A DNA stretch of 64,000 bases from Seohaeicola saemankumensis (GCF_021021435.1 NZ_JAINWI010000003.1:1-64000), one strand, 5' to 3'. Counted from the first letter of the stretch, positions 9,305 through 19,198 are shown. A program made the numbers and translations. Notes: generated from the letters alone by a model not told the origin.

Positions 9305-9904
9305 ATGGCTTTCACACTTCCTGATCTTCCCTACGCCCATGACGCGCTGGCCGCACATGGCATGTCTGCCGAGACTTTCGAGTATCATCACGACATCCAT
9401 CACAAGGCCTATGTCGACAATGGCAACAAACTGATTGCCGGTACCGAATGGGAAGGCAAATCGCTGGAAGACATCATCACCGGCACCTATCAGGCTGGCA
9501 GCGTTGCTCAGAACGGGATCTTCAACAACGCCTCGCAGCACTGGAACCACATGCAGTTCTGGGAAATGATGGGCCCCAATAAAACGGCCATGCCGTCCGA
9601 ACTTGAGAAGGCGATCACAGAAAGCTTTGGCTCGGTCGACAAGTTCAAGGAAGAATTCGGCGCAGCAGGTGCCGGACAGTTCGGGTCCGGTTGGTGCTGG
9701 CTGGTCAAAGACAAGGACGGCGCACTGAAAGTCACCAAGACCGAGAACGGCGTGAACCCGCTGTGTTTCGGCCAGACCGCCCTGTTGGGCTGCGATGTGT
9801 GGGAACATTCCTATTACATCGACTTCCGCAACAAGCGTCCTGCCTACCTAACCAACTTCCTTGATAATCTGGTGAACTGGGAAAACGTGACCTCGCGCCT
9901 CTGA
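9305..9904 (+). CDS. sodB: Superoxide dismutase (Fe/Mn type)
   Basis: Converts superoxide to H2O2 and O2 in the cytoplasm. The 199-residue protein contains all four metal ligands in family context: His28 (FEYHHDIHHKAYV), His82 (QHWNHMQFW), Asp164 and His168 (CDVWEHSYY). The QNGIFNNASQHW and GSGWCWL segments fit the iron-type alphaproteobacterial enzymes; metal choice cannot be proved from sequence. A strong stem-loop terminator follows at 9935, so the gene appears to be a single transcription unit. Its position after a peroxide-generating oxidase is suggestive but may be chance. Confidence 0.96.
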   Translation: MAFTLPDLPYAHDALAAHGMSAETFEYHHDIHHKAYVDNGNKLIAGTEWEGKSLEDIITGTYQAGSVAQNGIFNNASQHWNHMQFWEMMGPNKTAMPSELEKAITESFGSVDKFKEEFGAAGAGQFGSGWCWLVKDKDGALKVTKTENGVNPLCFGQTALLGCDVWEHSYYIDFRNKRPAYLTNFLDNLVNWENVTSRL

Positions 9905-9934
9905 TCTTTCCTGACGCCTCATACATCCATCGGC

Positions 9935-9966
9935 AAAACCCCGCGTCCGACCGGACGCGGGGTTTT
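9935..9966 (+). terminator. Rho-independent terminator after sodB
   Basis: A near-perfect inverted repeat, AAAACCCCGCGTCCG pairing with CGGACGCGGGGTTTT, with a very short loop and a T-run at the end. It begins 31 nt after the sodB stop. Because it is A-rich on one side and T-rich on the other it could act in both directions, but no minus-strand gene ends here. Confidence 0.9.
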
Positions 9967-10058
9967 ATTATGCCGCATCGTTCATATCTTGGGTCCAGCG
10001 CGCGCACTCACAGCTTCGGTCCTGCGTGGATCGGAGGCACTTCTTTTGGAGGACGCAA

Positions 10059-10514
10059 ATGATCAGACTTGAAAAAGACACATGGGTTGTGGTGGCTGAC
10101 GGGGAAAAGGCGCTTTTCATGCGAAATGATGGCGGCGCGGCGAACCCCAGCCTGACGGTGGAGCGGGTCAAACAGCAGGATAACCCACCCCACGGGGAAC
10201 AGGTGTCCGACAAGCCGGGAAGACGGGCAGACACCGGCGCGGGACAGCGCTCTGCCATGGAAGAAGCGGACTGGCATCAGCTTGCCAAGGAGCGTTTCGC
10301 GGCAGAACTGTCTGATATCCTCAAGCGGATGGTGCAGCGTGGCAAGATCAAACGGATGGTGCTGATTGCGCCGCCAAAGATCCTTGGCGAGATGCGCGAC
10401 CAGATGCATGAGACAGTGACCACGACCGTGATCGCGCAGATTCCCAAGACTCTGACGGGCCACCCGCTGCCCGAACTCCAGAAAATCGTCACGGGTGACT
10501 TGGAAACGATGTAA
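10059..10514 (+). CDS. Host attachment family protein
   Basis: A 151-residue protein of the family annotated as required for attachment to host cells (PF10116-type). It begins with TWVVVADGEKALFM, the usual strand-turn-strand start, and has an internal polar loop (NPPHGEQVSDKPGR). Near the middle are the family motifs WHQLAKERFAAELSDIL, RMVLIAPPKILGEMR, and the C-terminal KTLTGHPLPELQKI. The name comes from a plant-associated relative; the fold suggests a release-factor-like (eRF1 domain) protein and the true role is unsettled. The start at 10059 has a clear GGAGG ribosome-binding site. The frame is open another 33 nt upstream without one. Confidence 0.85.
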   Translation: MIRLEKDTWVVVADGEKALFMRNDGGAANPSLTVERVKQQDNPPHGEQVSDKPGRRADTGAGQRSAMEEADWHQLAKERFAAELSDILKRMVQRGKIKRMVLIAPPKILGEMRDQMHETVTTTVIAQIPKTLTGHPLPELQKIVTGDLETM

Positions 10515-10590
10515 GCTGTCGCTTTGGATCATTGAACACCCGCGCCGGTTGGGCCAATGTGCGACCTGACCGGCGCGGGAAAATCTGAAC

Positions 10591-11541
10591 ATGACAGAAG
10601 CAGGCAAAGGCGTTGCCGCATTGGTGGCCGCGTGCACCGTCTGGGGTCTGTCGGGCCTGTACTACAAATTGCTGGCCCATATCCCGCCGATCGAGATTCT
10701 GGCCCATCGCACCCTGTGGTCTTTGGTCTTTTTCACACTGGTCCTGTTGGCGCAGGGCAGGTTGGGACAACTGCGTCTGGCGCTGGGTTCGCGCCGGGCT
10801 GCTGCCATGATCGGTTTCGCCGCGCTGATGATCTCGGTCAACTGGTTCGTGTTCATCCTGTCGATCCAGATCGGCAAGGCGACCGAGGCGTCGCTGGGCT
10901 ACTATCTGTTCCCGCTGGTGGCTGTAGGGATTGGACGGGTGATCTTTGGCGAAAGGCTGAGCCGGATGCAGGGGGTCGCGGTCGCATTAGCTGCCTGTGC
11001 GGTGATCCTGCTGACCATCGGGTTGGGAGTAGCCCCTTGGATCGCGGTGATTCTATCGCTTAGCTTTGGCCTCTATAGCCTTGTGAAAAAACGGCTTTCC
11101 ACCGGTCCGATGGTGTCCGTCACAGCCGAGGTTCTGTTGCTGGCGCCCGTGGCGCTGGGGGTGCTGGGGGTTGCCCATCATAATGGTGGCGGCGCTTTCG
11201 GCGCCGATCTGGCAGATAGTTTGCTGCTGATGTTCGCCGGCATCCTGACCGCCGGTCCCTTGATGCTGTTCTCCTATGCCAGCAAGCGGGTCCGCATGGG
11301 CACGGTCGGTCTGGTGCAATACATCAACCCGACCCTACAATTCGTTGTCGCGGTTGCCGTTTTTGCCGAACCCTTCACGGGCTGGCAGGTGGCCAGCTTT
11401 GTCTTGATCTGGATCGCGCTGGCGCTTTATTCAGCCTCGTCCGTGTCGCTGGAACGCGTGGCGCGCAGGGCGCGGGCCAGTTCATCGACAGTCTCGACGA
11501 CGGTAATGAAACCCGCCAGTGACGGATCGGCGAAACCCTGA
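10591..11541 (+). CDS. rarD: RarD-type EamA family transporter
   Basis: Inner-membrane protein of 316 residues with about ten hydrophobic helices, of the drug/metabolite transporter superfamily. RarD-specific segments are ACTVWGLSGLYYKLL at the N-terminus, EILAHRTLWSL at about residue 35, NWFVFILSIQIG, EASLGYYLFPL, and GLVQYINPTLQF in the second half. The substrate is unknown; the family name derives from chloramphenicol sensitivity. The last 115 nt overlap the 3' end of the convergent LOG-family gene, so the C-terminal tail after the last helix is coded on both strands. Confidence 0.92.
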   Translation: MTEAGKGVAALVAACTVWGLSGLYYKLLAHIPPIEILAHRTLWSLVFFTLVLLAQGRLGQLRLALGSRRAAAMIGFAALMISVNWFVFILSIQIGKATEASLGYYLFPLVAVGIGRVIFGERLSRMQGVAVALAACAVILLTIGLGVAPWIAVILSLSFGLYSLVKKRLSTGPMVSVTAEVLLLAPVALGVLGVAHHNGGGAFGADLADSLLLMFAGILTAGPLMLFSYASKRVRMGTVGLVQYINPTLQFVVAVAVFAEPFTGWQVASFVLIWIALALYSASSVSLERVARRARASSSTVSTTVMKPASDGSAKP

Positions 11542-12011
11542 TCAATCACATGGTCGATCAGGGCCACCAACGGCGACCAGTAGCCTTTCACATTCAGCAG
11601 ATAGATCGGCTTGGCGTGCAGCCCCAATTGTCGCCACGTCAGCACCTCGAAAAACTCGTCCAGCGATCCCGCCCCGCCCGGCAGCACGACAATCGCGTTT
11701 GAGTTCATATACATGACCTTTTTACGCTCGTGCATGGTCTCGGTCACGACAAAGCGGGTCAGGTCGGTCTTGCCGACCTCCATCTTCAGCAGATGCACCG
11801 GAATAACGCCCAGCGTATCACCGCCTGCCGCCTGCGCCGCCCTCGCCACGGCCCCCATCAGGCCGACATCGCCCGCGCCGTAGACCAGTTGCCATCCTTC
11901 CTGCGCCAGAACCTGCCCCAAGGCGGCCGCTTGCGTGTGATAGGCCGGATCAACTCCGTTGCGTGCGCCACAATAGACGCAGACCGCAAATCCTTTGGTT
12001 GCCGGGGACAT
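11427..12011 (-). CDS. LOG-family protein (cytokinin riboside 5'-monophosphate phosphoribohydrolase type)
   Basis: A 194-residue Rossmann-fold protein of the TIGR00730/LOG family, which cleaves the ribose-phosphate from nucleoside monophosphates such as cytokinin ribotides or AMP-like substrates. VYCGARNG near the N-terminus, LVYGAGDVGLMGAVA at about residues 42-56, MHERKKVMYMNS, and the substrate-binding PGGAGSLDEFFEVLTW block (usual form PGGxGTxxE) are all present. The gene is divergent from the LysM gene and its 3' end runs 115 nt into rarD. Confidence 0.93.
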   Translation of the reverse strand: MSPATKGFAVCVYCGARNGVDPAYHTQAAALGQVLAQEGWQLVYGAGDVGLMGAVARAAQAAGGDTLGVIPVHLLKMEVGKTDLTRFVVTETMHERKKVMYMNSNAIVVLPGGAGSLDEFFEVLTWRQLGLHAKPIYLLNVKGYWSPLVALIDHVIDQGFADPSLAGFITVVETVDELARALRATRSSDTDEAE

Positions 12012-12042
12012 GAGAGTTTCCGTTTCTGTGAAAAAGCTGCTT

Positions 12043-12071
12043 TTGACCCGTGATATCCTTGTTGCTAATCT
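12043..12071 (+). promoter_or_regulatory. Candidate sigma-70-type promoter for the LysM-protein gene
   Basis: A TTGACC box (12043-12048) and a TAATCT box (12066-12071) with 17-nt spacing lie 45 nt ahead of the start at 12117. This is the only gene the boxes could serve on this strand. The match is by eye and has not been tested. Confidence 0.5.
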
Positions 12072-12116
12072 TGCTCAACCGCTGTGCATGGAAAACGGCG
12101 GACCGGAAGGGAACAG

Positions 12117-13574
12117 ATGAATACACAGTCTTGGATGTCGGGCGGCAAAGGGCTGGCTCTGGCAGGCGGCGCAACGGCGGCCGTGGTGGTCGCGATCATC
12201 TTGGTGTTCAGCGCGAGGGTGGCACCGCCACCGCAGGACACCGCAGGGCAGGAGGTCGTGTCAGCGCCGAGCGCGCCTGCGCTCCAACCCTCTACTACCG
12301 AAGCACCGCAGACTGACGTGCCGCCGTCCGGTGCGGATGCCACGGTCGACGCCCCGGAAGAGTTGGTCGAGCAAACGGTGCCCGTATCCGATGCGCCCCT
12401 ATCCGATGTGGAAGAGGCCGCGACCGAGGCCGCGCAACCGGCCGGGGCTGCTTCCCCTGCCGATACGGCAGCGCCTGTGGCAGAGGTCGCGGATCAACCT
12501 GACCAAACCGCATCAAGCGACAGCGCGCCCGACACCAGCGCCGCGCAGGAGGATACCGCCACACCTGACACAAATACCGTGCAGCCCGAACCATCTGCCC
12601 CCGAGGGCGTTCCGAGCTTCGACACAGTGCGCCTTGCACCGGATGGAGAGGCATTGGTGGCAGGTCGCGCCATGGCCGGCACGACTGTCGAAATCCTGCT
12701 GGACGGGTCCGTGGTGGGAACAGCGACAGCAGGTGGTGACGGGGCTTTCGTGGCTTTTCTCAGTCTACCGCAAGCCGATACGCCGCGTGTGCTGACACTG
12801 TCGGTCACGCAGGACGGTGCAAAAATAGCCTCGGCCCAGCAAGTGATCATCGCACCGATGCATAGCGTGGATAGCGATATAGCGGTGGGCATGGCGGCAC
12901 CGGATGCGCCTGTAACGCCGCAAACAACGCCGTCACCGCAGATTACTGCGGCACCGGTCAACACGGCGCCTGCGCTGTTGCTATCGGATGAAAAAGGACT
13001 GCGCGTCCTGCAGCCAGCCACGCCCGTCGACCCCGGATTGCGGGGCACGGGGATCGCTCTGGATGTTATCAGCTATTCCGATACGGGCGACATCCTGTTG
13101 CAGGGCCGTGGCGTAAACGCTGCCAAGGTTATAATATATATGGACAATGCGGCAGTAACCTCGGTCGATGTGGATCAGGACGGTAACTGGAGTAGCGGCC
13201 TGCCGAATGTTGCGCCGGGCGTCTATACCCTGCGCCTTGACGAGGTCGACTCTGCGGGCAAAGTCCTGTCGCGGATCGAGACCCCGTTCAAGCGTGAGGA
13301 TCGCGATGAGGTTGCAGCCCTTGCTGCCGCAGGCACACCGGCGACAGCGGATAGCACGACCGGCGCGACCGCATCGGACGCAGAACCCCAGTCTGCGACA
13401 GCACCACCCGCGATCCGCGCGGTAACTGTCCAGCCGGGCAATACCCTGTGGGCCATCGCGCGAGAAAATTACGGCGAGGGTATCCTTTTCGTGCGCCTGT
13501 TCGAGGCCAATCGGGACCGCATCCGTGATCCTGATCTGATCTATCCCGGTCAGGTTTTCGAAATCCCCGACTAA
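12117..13574 (+). CDS. LysM domain-containing envelope protein
   Basis: A 485-residue protein with one N-terminal membrane segment (about residues 10-35). A long Pro/Ala/Asp/Thr-rich disordered stretch runs to about residue 160. Two Ig-like modules follow: one around residues 175-245 with VAGRAMAGTTVEILLDG, and a second around 315-395 with NWSSGLPNVAPGVYTLRLDE. The C-terminal LysM repeat (about 436-485) contains VQPGNTLWAIARENYGEG and ends DPDLIYPGQVFEIPD. LysM binds peptidoglycan, so the protein probably tethers the inner membrane to the wall. The start at 12117 follows GGAAGGGA. Roseobacters often carry such a protein near Atm1-type ABC genes; function unproven. Confidence 0.88.
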   Translation: MNTQSWMSGGKGLALAGGATAAVVVAIILVFSARVAPPPQDTAGQEVVSAPSAPALQPSTTEAPQTDVPPSGADATVDAPEELVEQTVPVSDAPLSDVEEAATEAAQPAGAASPADTAAPVAEVADQPDQTASSDSAPDTSAAQEDTATPDTNTVQPEPSAPEGVPSFDTVRLAPDGEALVAGRAMAGTTVEILLDGSVVGTATAGGDGAFVAFLSLPQADTPRVLTLSVTQDGAKIASAQQVIIAPMHSVDSDIAVGMAAPDAPVTPQTTPSPQITAAPVNTAPALLLSDEKGLRVLQPATPVDPGLRGTGIALDVISYSDTGDILLQGRGVNAAKVIIYMDNAAVTSVDVDQDGNWSSGLPNVAPGVYTLRLDEVDSAGKVLSRIETPFKREDRDEVAALAAAGTPATADSTTGATASDAEPQSATAPPAIRAVTVQPGNTLWAIARENYGEGILFVRLFEANRDRIRDPDLIYPGQVFEIPD

Positions 13575-13676
13575 AGGCAATCCGGACCAGTGGTGTTGGA
13601 CTTGCCCGCATGTTGCCTCTCTGGTCTTCCTTCTGAAAGCGGCCTATCTGTGAGGCGCTGAGGAAAGGCCCTGACC

Positions 13677-15494
13677 ATGCGACCCACGACCTATACTGCT
13701 GACGAGGCCAGCGCCGCGCGCCGGTCGGGTATACGCACCATCCGCCGTGTGATGCCCTATCTGTGGCCATCCGATCAGCCATGGGTCAAGCGGCGCGTGG
13801 TGCTGGCCTTGCTGGCGCTGTTGCTGGGCAAGATCGTCGCGGTTGGCACGCCGCTTTTGTACAAGCAAGCGGTGGATGCGCTGGCGGGCGAGGGGGTATC
13901 CCCCCTGATGCTTGGCGCAGTGGGTCTGACGGTCGCTTATGGCATGGCGCGTCTTCTTTCCAACGGTTTCCAGCAATTGCGCGACGTGATATTTGCGGCT
14001 GTCGGCCAGCGCGCCTTGCGGGCACTGGCGCTTGAAACCTTCACCCATATCCACCGCTTGTCGATGCGATATCATCTGACGCGCAAAACAGGCGGTCTGA
14101 GCCGGATCATCGAACGCGGCGTGAAGGGCGTGGATTTTCTGCTGCGCTTCCTGATCTTCTCGATCGGGCCGCTGGTGCTGGAATTGCTGATGATCGCAGG
14201 GATTTTGTTCTTCCTCTTCGATGTCTGGTATCTGGCGGTGATCGTGCTGACAATTGCGGTCTATGTCTGGTTCACCTTTGCCGTCACCGAATGGCGCGTG
14301 AAACTTCGCAAGGTGATGAACGATCAGGATACCGATGCCAACCAGAAGGCCATCGACAGCCTGCTCAATTTCGAGACAGTCAAATATTTCGGCGCAGAAT
14401 CCCGCGAAGCGCGGCGCTATGACGGCGCGATGGAGCAATACGAGTCCGCTGCCCTCAAGACATCCTACTCGCTGGCCTTCCTGAATTTCGGACAGGCTTT
14501 TCTGATCACGGCAGGTCTGGTGATCGTCATGGTAATGGCCGCCATAGGGGTGGAGCGCGGGCTGATGACGGTGGGCGATTTCGTCATGGTCAATGCCTAT
14601 ATGATCCAGATCACCATGCCGCTGAACTTTCTGGGCACGGTCTACCGCGAGATCCGGCAGGCTTTGGTCGATATGGGTGAAATGTTCGATTTGTTAGAGC
14701 AACCCGCCGAAGTTTCCGATAAACCGGACGCCAAGGTTCTAAAAGTGCAAGGCGGCGAAGTCGAATTGCGTGATGTTCATTTCGGGTACGACCCTGAACG
14801 GGTGATCTTGCGGGGCGTCAGCCTCAAGGTTGCGGCGGGCGAGACTGTGGCCATTGTCGGCTCGTCCGGATCGGGCAAATCCACCATCGGGAGGTTACTG
14901 TTCCGCTTCTACGATGTGCAGCACGGCGCGGTGCTGATTGATGATCAGGACCTGCGGGACGTGACCCAATCCAGCCTGCATGATGCGATCGGCGTGGTGC
15001 CGCAGGACACGGTGCTGTTCAACGATACGATCCGCTACAACATCGCCTATGGCCGCGACGGGGCAACGATGGAGCAAATCGAGAAGGCGGCCAAGGATGC
15101 CCAGATCCACGACTTCATCATGCGACTGCCCGATGGCTATGACACGCAGGTGGGCGAGCGCGGCCTGAAACTGTCAGGTGGCGAGAAACAGCGCGTCGGA
15201 ATTGCCCGCACGCTGCTGAAAAACCCGCCGGTCCTGTTGCTGGACGAGGCGACCTCGGCGCTGGACACCGAAACCGAGCAGGAGATTCAGGGCGCTCTGG
15301 CCCGTGCCGCCGAAGGGCGGACTGTGCTGACCATCGCGCACCGTCTGTCCACGATTGCTGATTCCGACCGGATCATCGTGCTGGAGGAAGGGCTTGTTGT
15401 GGAACAGGGCAATCATACCGATCTACTGGCGCGCAAGGGCCGCTATTGGAGCCTTTGGCAGCGTCAGGCCAGTGAGCAGGGCGAGGCAGCGTAA
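13677..15494 (+). CDS. Atm1-type ABC exporter (permease-ATPase half-transporter)
   Basis: A 605-residue half-transporter with an N-terminal six-helix permease and a C-terminal ATPase. NFETVKYFGAESRE in the permease is characteristic of the Atm1/HMT subfamily, which exports glutathione-linked sulfur or heavy-metal conjugates and supports Fe-S homeostasis and metal tolerance. The ATPase has a Walker A (GSSGSGKST), a signature (LSGGEKQR), a Walker B (VLLLDEATSALD) and a switch His (IAHRLSTI). It would work as a homodimer in the inner membrane. It lies about 100 nt after the LysM gene and converges with the RND operon. Confidence 0.92.
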   Translation: MRPTTYTADEASAARRSGIRTIRRVMPYLWPSDQPWVKRRVVLALLALLLGKIVAVGTPLLYKQAVDALAGEGVSPLMLGAVGLTVAYGMARLLSNGFQQLRDVIFAAVGQRALRALALETFTHIHRLSMRYHLTRKTGGLSRIIERGVKGVDFLLRFLIFSIGPLVLELLMIAGILFFLFDVWYLAVIVLTIAVYVWFTFAVTEWRVKLRKVMNDQDTDANQKAIDSLLNFETVKYFGAESREARRYDGAMEQYESAALKTSYSLAFLNFGQAFLITAGLVIVMVMAAIGVERGLMTVGDFVMVNAYMIQITMPLNFLGTVYREIRQALVDMGEMFDLLEQPAEVSDKPDAKVLKVQGGEVELRDVHFGYDPERVILRGVSLKVAAGETVAIVGSSGSGKSTIGRLLFRFYDVQHGAVLIDDQDLRDVTQSSLHDAIGVVPQDTVLFNDTIRYNIAYGRDGATMEQIEKAAKDAQIHDFIMRLPDGYDTQVGERGLKLSGGEKQRVGIARTLLKNPPVLLLDEATSALDTETEQEIQGALARAAEGRTVLTIAHRLSTIADSDRIIVLEEGLVVEQGNHTDLLARKGRYWSLWQRQASEQGEAA

Positions 15495-15586
15495 ACCTTG
15501 GATCGTGGCCAGAGTTGCGATGTCTGCGACCTGGATATTTGAAGCAAGAAGAAGCAGCGGCGCCCCGACAAAAGGGCGCTGCGTCT

Positions 15587-18500
15587 TTATTCCGCAGCCC
15601 GTAGGGGCGGGACCGGCGTCAGCGGAGTGTCGCCTTGTGTTGATGCCTGCAGGATCAGGGGCGGATCGGTGGATTCGTCATCCCAGATGATTTCCGGCGC
15701 TGTCAGCTTGCGGGCCGCAAGGTTCAGCGCCCAGTCGCGCGCCGCTTGGCTGCTGCGTCCGAAGGACAGGATCGCCAGCATCCGCGACAACGCCAGTGCA
15801 TAGGTGCCTGCCCAAACCCGCAGCGCGAGCAGCGAGGGCGTAAAGACCAGCGTCAGCAACGTCGCAATACCAAGCCCGAAGACAACTGCTGTCGCCAGTT
15901 GTTTCCACCACAGCGCGGTGGGACTGTCGATGGAATAGCCGCCATTCACAAAATCAAGGCTGAGGCCGAACATCATCGGGGCCAGACCTGCCATCGTCGT
16001 GATCGTGGTCAGCAGAACGGGGCGGATGCGGTCCTCTGCGGTGCGGATGATCGCTTCGATTCGTGGCATGTAGCGGGAATATTCCTGATAGGTATCAATC
16101 AGGATGATGTTGTTGTTCACCACGATCCCCGCCAGAGCGACGATCCCGGTGCCGGTCATGATGATCGAGAAGGTCTGATCCATGACCAGCATCCCGATCA
16201 GAACGCCGGTGGTCGACAGGACCACCGCCAAGAGCACTAGCACCGAGTTGTAGACCGAGTTGAATTGCGCGAGCAGGATGATGAACATCAACCCCAGCGC
16301 GCCGGCAAAGGCCTTGGCCAGAAAGTCCCCGGATTCGGCCTGATCTTCCTGATCGCCGGTCCATTCCCATTCCACACCGGCGGGCAGGGGGGTGGTGTCA
16401 AGCCATTTGGTCAATGTTTCGATCCGCTCGGTCGCGGTGATCGGTGTCTCGCTGACCGTGCCGTCTGCTGCCGTCACTGAAGTTGTCAGCCCGTTGGCCA
16501 CGGCTGCCTTGACATCGAAATAGCGTTTGCCGTCAACGCGCTTGATCTCGGCCAGTTTGGGCACGGGCTGACGCGAGATAAAGTTGGCCAGTGGCACCAA
16601 CCCGTCGCTGGTGCGAACCTTGAGGGTGTCGAGTGTGGACAGGACGCGGTCGCTTTGCGGTAGTCTGACGCGGATCTCGATCTCCTCGTCCGAGGTATCG
16701 ACGCGCATCGTATCCAGAAGAATGCCGCGCGTCACAAGCTGCACCATGCCGCCCACCGTCGCTACATCCGCACCGAAGCGGCCTGCCTTTTGCACATCGA
16801 CGTCTATCTGCCAGTCGATGCCGGGCAGGGGCAGGGTGTCTTCGATCAGGGTCAGGCCCTGCATGCCCTCGAACTGGGCGCGGGCCAGTCTTGTGGCCTC
16901 TTGCAGGGTGTCCCAGTCATTGCTTTTCAAGCGCAGATGCACCGGCTTGGCCGAAGCCGGACCGCGCGCCTGCGCGATGACCTCGACCTGCAGGCCGGGA
17001 ATGGCCGCGATCGCGGCGGTCAATTCGTCAATCACCAGATCGCCGTCAAGCTCGGGCCGGTCGCGGCGATCCTCCCACGGGATGGTTTCAAGCTGGATCT
17101 GGCCGATTGTGTCCAACGGTGGCTGCGCGCCGCCCGTATTGGCGTTCAGACCGCCATCGCCGGCAAAGGCAAAGGCATTGTCCACGCCGGGATGGGCCAG
17201 CACGATGGTTTCGGCCTGACGTACAAGCGCGTCCTTTTCCGCCAGCGACAGGTTGCCCCGCGCGCGGACATAGACAATGGCCTGCTCGGGCTCGGATTCG
17301 ACGAAAAACTCGACGCCGCGGCTGTTCTGCTGGAACGTGGTAAAGACGATTGCGACAAATGCCAGCACGACGGCGATGCTGACCAAAGGCATCACGGGGT
17401 TCGCGGTGATCAGTCGGATAAAATGTCCGAAAAGCGTGCGTCTGTGCCCTGATGTGATGCGGCGCGGCTTGCGTTCGATGCGTGCAGCGCCAAGCGTGAT
17501 CGAGGCCGCGAAAGACCCTGCCAGAAAGAGCAGGACACCGGGCAACAGCGAGACAACGCCGCTGCCCACGGGTGTTCCGCCGAACAGATAGCCGGGGTTG
17601 ATCACCTGCATCGCGCCCAGAAACACCAGATAGAGCGCGAGCGGCACCAGGGTCGCGCGCCCCCACCACGGCAAAGCGCGGCGCAAGGCGTCGGAACTGT
17701 GTCCGAACATCCGGCTCATCCGTCCGGTGACGCCACCCATGACGGGCAGGTAGATCAGGGCCACGATCAGGCTGGCCGAAAGCACGAAAATGAGCGTAAC
17801 GGGCAACATGCCCATGAATTCGCCCGGCACGCCAGGCCAGAACAGCATCGGCAGAAAGGCACAAAGCGTTGTGGCAGTGGAGCTGACAATCGGCCAGAAC
17901 ATCCGCTTGGACGCCTCGACATAGGCTGTCATCGGGCCGCTGCCGTCCTGAATGCGCTTGTCGGCATATTCGACGACGACGATTGCCCCGTCGACCAGCA
18001 TGCCGACCGCCAGAATAAGTCCGAACATGACAATGTTCGAAATAGTTACCCCCATGCTCGCCAGAAGGACAAAGCACAGCAGGAAAGAGGTCGGGATCGC
18101 AAAGCCGACGAGAAGTGCGGCACGGGTGCCGAGGCTGGCCAGAATCACGATCATCACCAGCGCAATTGCGGTCAGGACCGAGCCCTCAAGCTGGCTGACC
18201 ATTGAGCCCACAACACGGCTTTGATCGTTCGAGGTGCCGACTTGCACAGCGGCCCGCATTTCCGCAGGCCATCTTTCCTGCGCTTGCGCCACGATCCGGC
18301 GCACATCCGCTGCGGTGTCGATCAGGTTGTAACCCTTGCGCTTCACGATCTGCAACGCGACGGTGGCCTCGCCATTAAAGCGCGCGGTGCCTTTGCGATC
18401 CTCGAAAGTCATGCGGATCTGGGCCAGATCGCCAAGGCTGACGACGCGGGTCCCGTTGGTCTTGACCGGCAAATCGTAGATATCACGCGGGCTGTCGAAG

Positions 18501-19198
18501 GAGGAGGGGATCTTGACGCTGAACGTGCCTTGCGCGCTTTCGACCTCGCCTGCGGCGATCAGCATGTTGTTGCTCTGCACGACATTGATCAGCTCACCTG
18601 CGGTCACATTGTACGCCTCAAGCCGCAGCGGATCTATGACAACCTCGACCATTTCCTCGCGGTTGCCCGCAATGCCCGCTTCCATCACGGCGTCCAGCGC
18701 CTCGATCTCGTCCTGCAGATCCTGCGCGATCCGCGCCATCGTGCGTTCAGGGACAGCGCCTGTCAGGTTCACGATGATGATCGGAAATTCCGAGAAATTG
18801 ATCTCGTTGATCGAGTATTTCTCGAATCCGCTGGGGAATGCTCCCTCGGCATTGCTCATGGCTTCCCGGACATCTGCCATGATCTTTGTCTTGTCCCAGC
18901 CGAATTCGAATTCCAGCGCCACGCCAGCATAGTTCTCGGCGGCGGTCGATGTCATCTTCTTCAGACCATCAAGATCGGAAAGCTCGGTTTCCATGGTCTT
19001 GACCAGCAGGGCCTCGCTATCCTCGGCGGAAATGCCAGGAAAGGGGACCGAGACAAAAAGCGCCGGAATCTCGATATCCGGCTCACCTTCTTTCGGAAGG
19101 CTCACATAGGCGAAGGCGCCAACGCAAATCGACAGGATGATGAATGCCATCACCATCCGCGCGCGGGCTGCAGCCCAATCAACCATACCGATCATCAC
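15587..19198 (-). CDS. RND efflux permease (AcrB/HAE family)
   Basis: A 1203-residue inner-membrane proton antiporter of the RND superfamily. It starts with a helix and PKEGEPDIEIP, the typical first periplasmic segment; SIEDSEALLVK-like residues are seen as SAEDSEALLVKTMETEL. Large periplasmic porter domains are at about residues 40-330 and 600-900. The second half of the permease includes GIVVNNNIILIDTY and TTITTMAGLAPMM. It is longer than the usual 1030-1050 residues, with an extra hydrophobic insert at about residues 530-590 and a C-terminal tail. It starts inside the adaptor stop codon (ATGA overlap). Substrates are unknown; no outer-membrane channel gene adjoins. Confidence 0.93.
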   Translation of the reverse strand: MMIGMVDWAAARARMVMAFIILSICVGAFAYVSLPKEGEPDIEIPALFVSVPFPGISAEDSEALLVKTMETELSDLDGLKKMTSTAAENYAGVALEFEFGWDKTKIMADVREAMSNAEGAFPSGFEKYSINEINFSEFPIIIVNLTGAVPERTMARIAQDLQDEIEALDAVMEAGIAGNREEMVEVVIDPLRLEAYNVTAGELINVVQSNNMLIAAGEVESAQGTFSVKIPSSFDSPRDIYDLPVKTNGTRVVSLGDLAQIRMTFEDRKGTARFNGEATVALQIVKRKGYNLIDTAADVRRIVAQAQERWPAEMRAAVQVGTSNDQSRVVGSMVSQLEGSVLTAIALVMIVILASLGTRAALLVGFAIPTSFLLCFVLLASMGVTISNIVMFGLILAVGMLVDGAIVVVEYADKRIQDGSGPMTAYVEASKRMFWPIVSSTATTLCAFLPMLFWPGVPGEFMGMLPVTLIFVLSASLIVALIYLPVMGGVTGRMSRMFGHSSDALRRALPWWGRATLVPLALYLVFLGAMQVINPGYLFGGTPVGSGVVSLLPGVLLFLAGSFAASITLGAARIERKPRRITSGHRRTLFGHFIRLITANPVMPLVSIAVVLAFVAIVFTTFQQNSRGVEFFVESEPEQAIVYVRARGNLSLAEKDALVRQAETIVLAHPGVDNAFAFAGDGGLNANTGGAQPPLDTIGQIQLETIPWEDRRDRPELDGDLVIDELTAAIAAIPGLQVEVIAQARGPASAKPVHLRLKSNDWDTLQEATRLARAQFEGMQGLTLIEDTLPLPGIDWQIDVDVQKAGRFGADVATVGGMVQLVTRGILLDTMRVDTSDEEIEIRVRLPQSDRVLSTLDTLKVRTSDGLVPLANFISRQPVPKLAEIKRVDGKRYFDVKAAVANGLTTSVTAADGTVSETPITATERIETLTKWLDTTPLPAGVEWEWTGDQEDQAESGDFLAKAFAGALGLMFIILLAQFNSVYNSVLVLLAVVLSTTGVLIGMLVMDQTFSIIMTGTGIVALAGIVVNNNIILIDTYQEYSRYMPRIEAIIRTAEDRIRPVLLTTITTMAGLAPMMFGLSLDFVNGGYSIDSPTALWWKQLATAVVFGLGIATLLTLVFTPSLLALRVWAGTYALALSRMLAILSFGRSSQAARDWALNLAARKLTAPEIIWDDESTDPPLILQASTQGDTPLTPVPPLRAAE

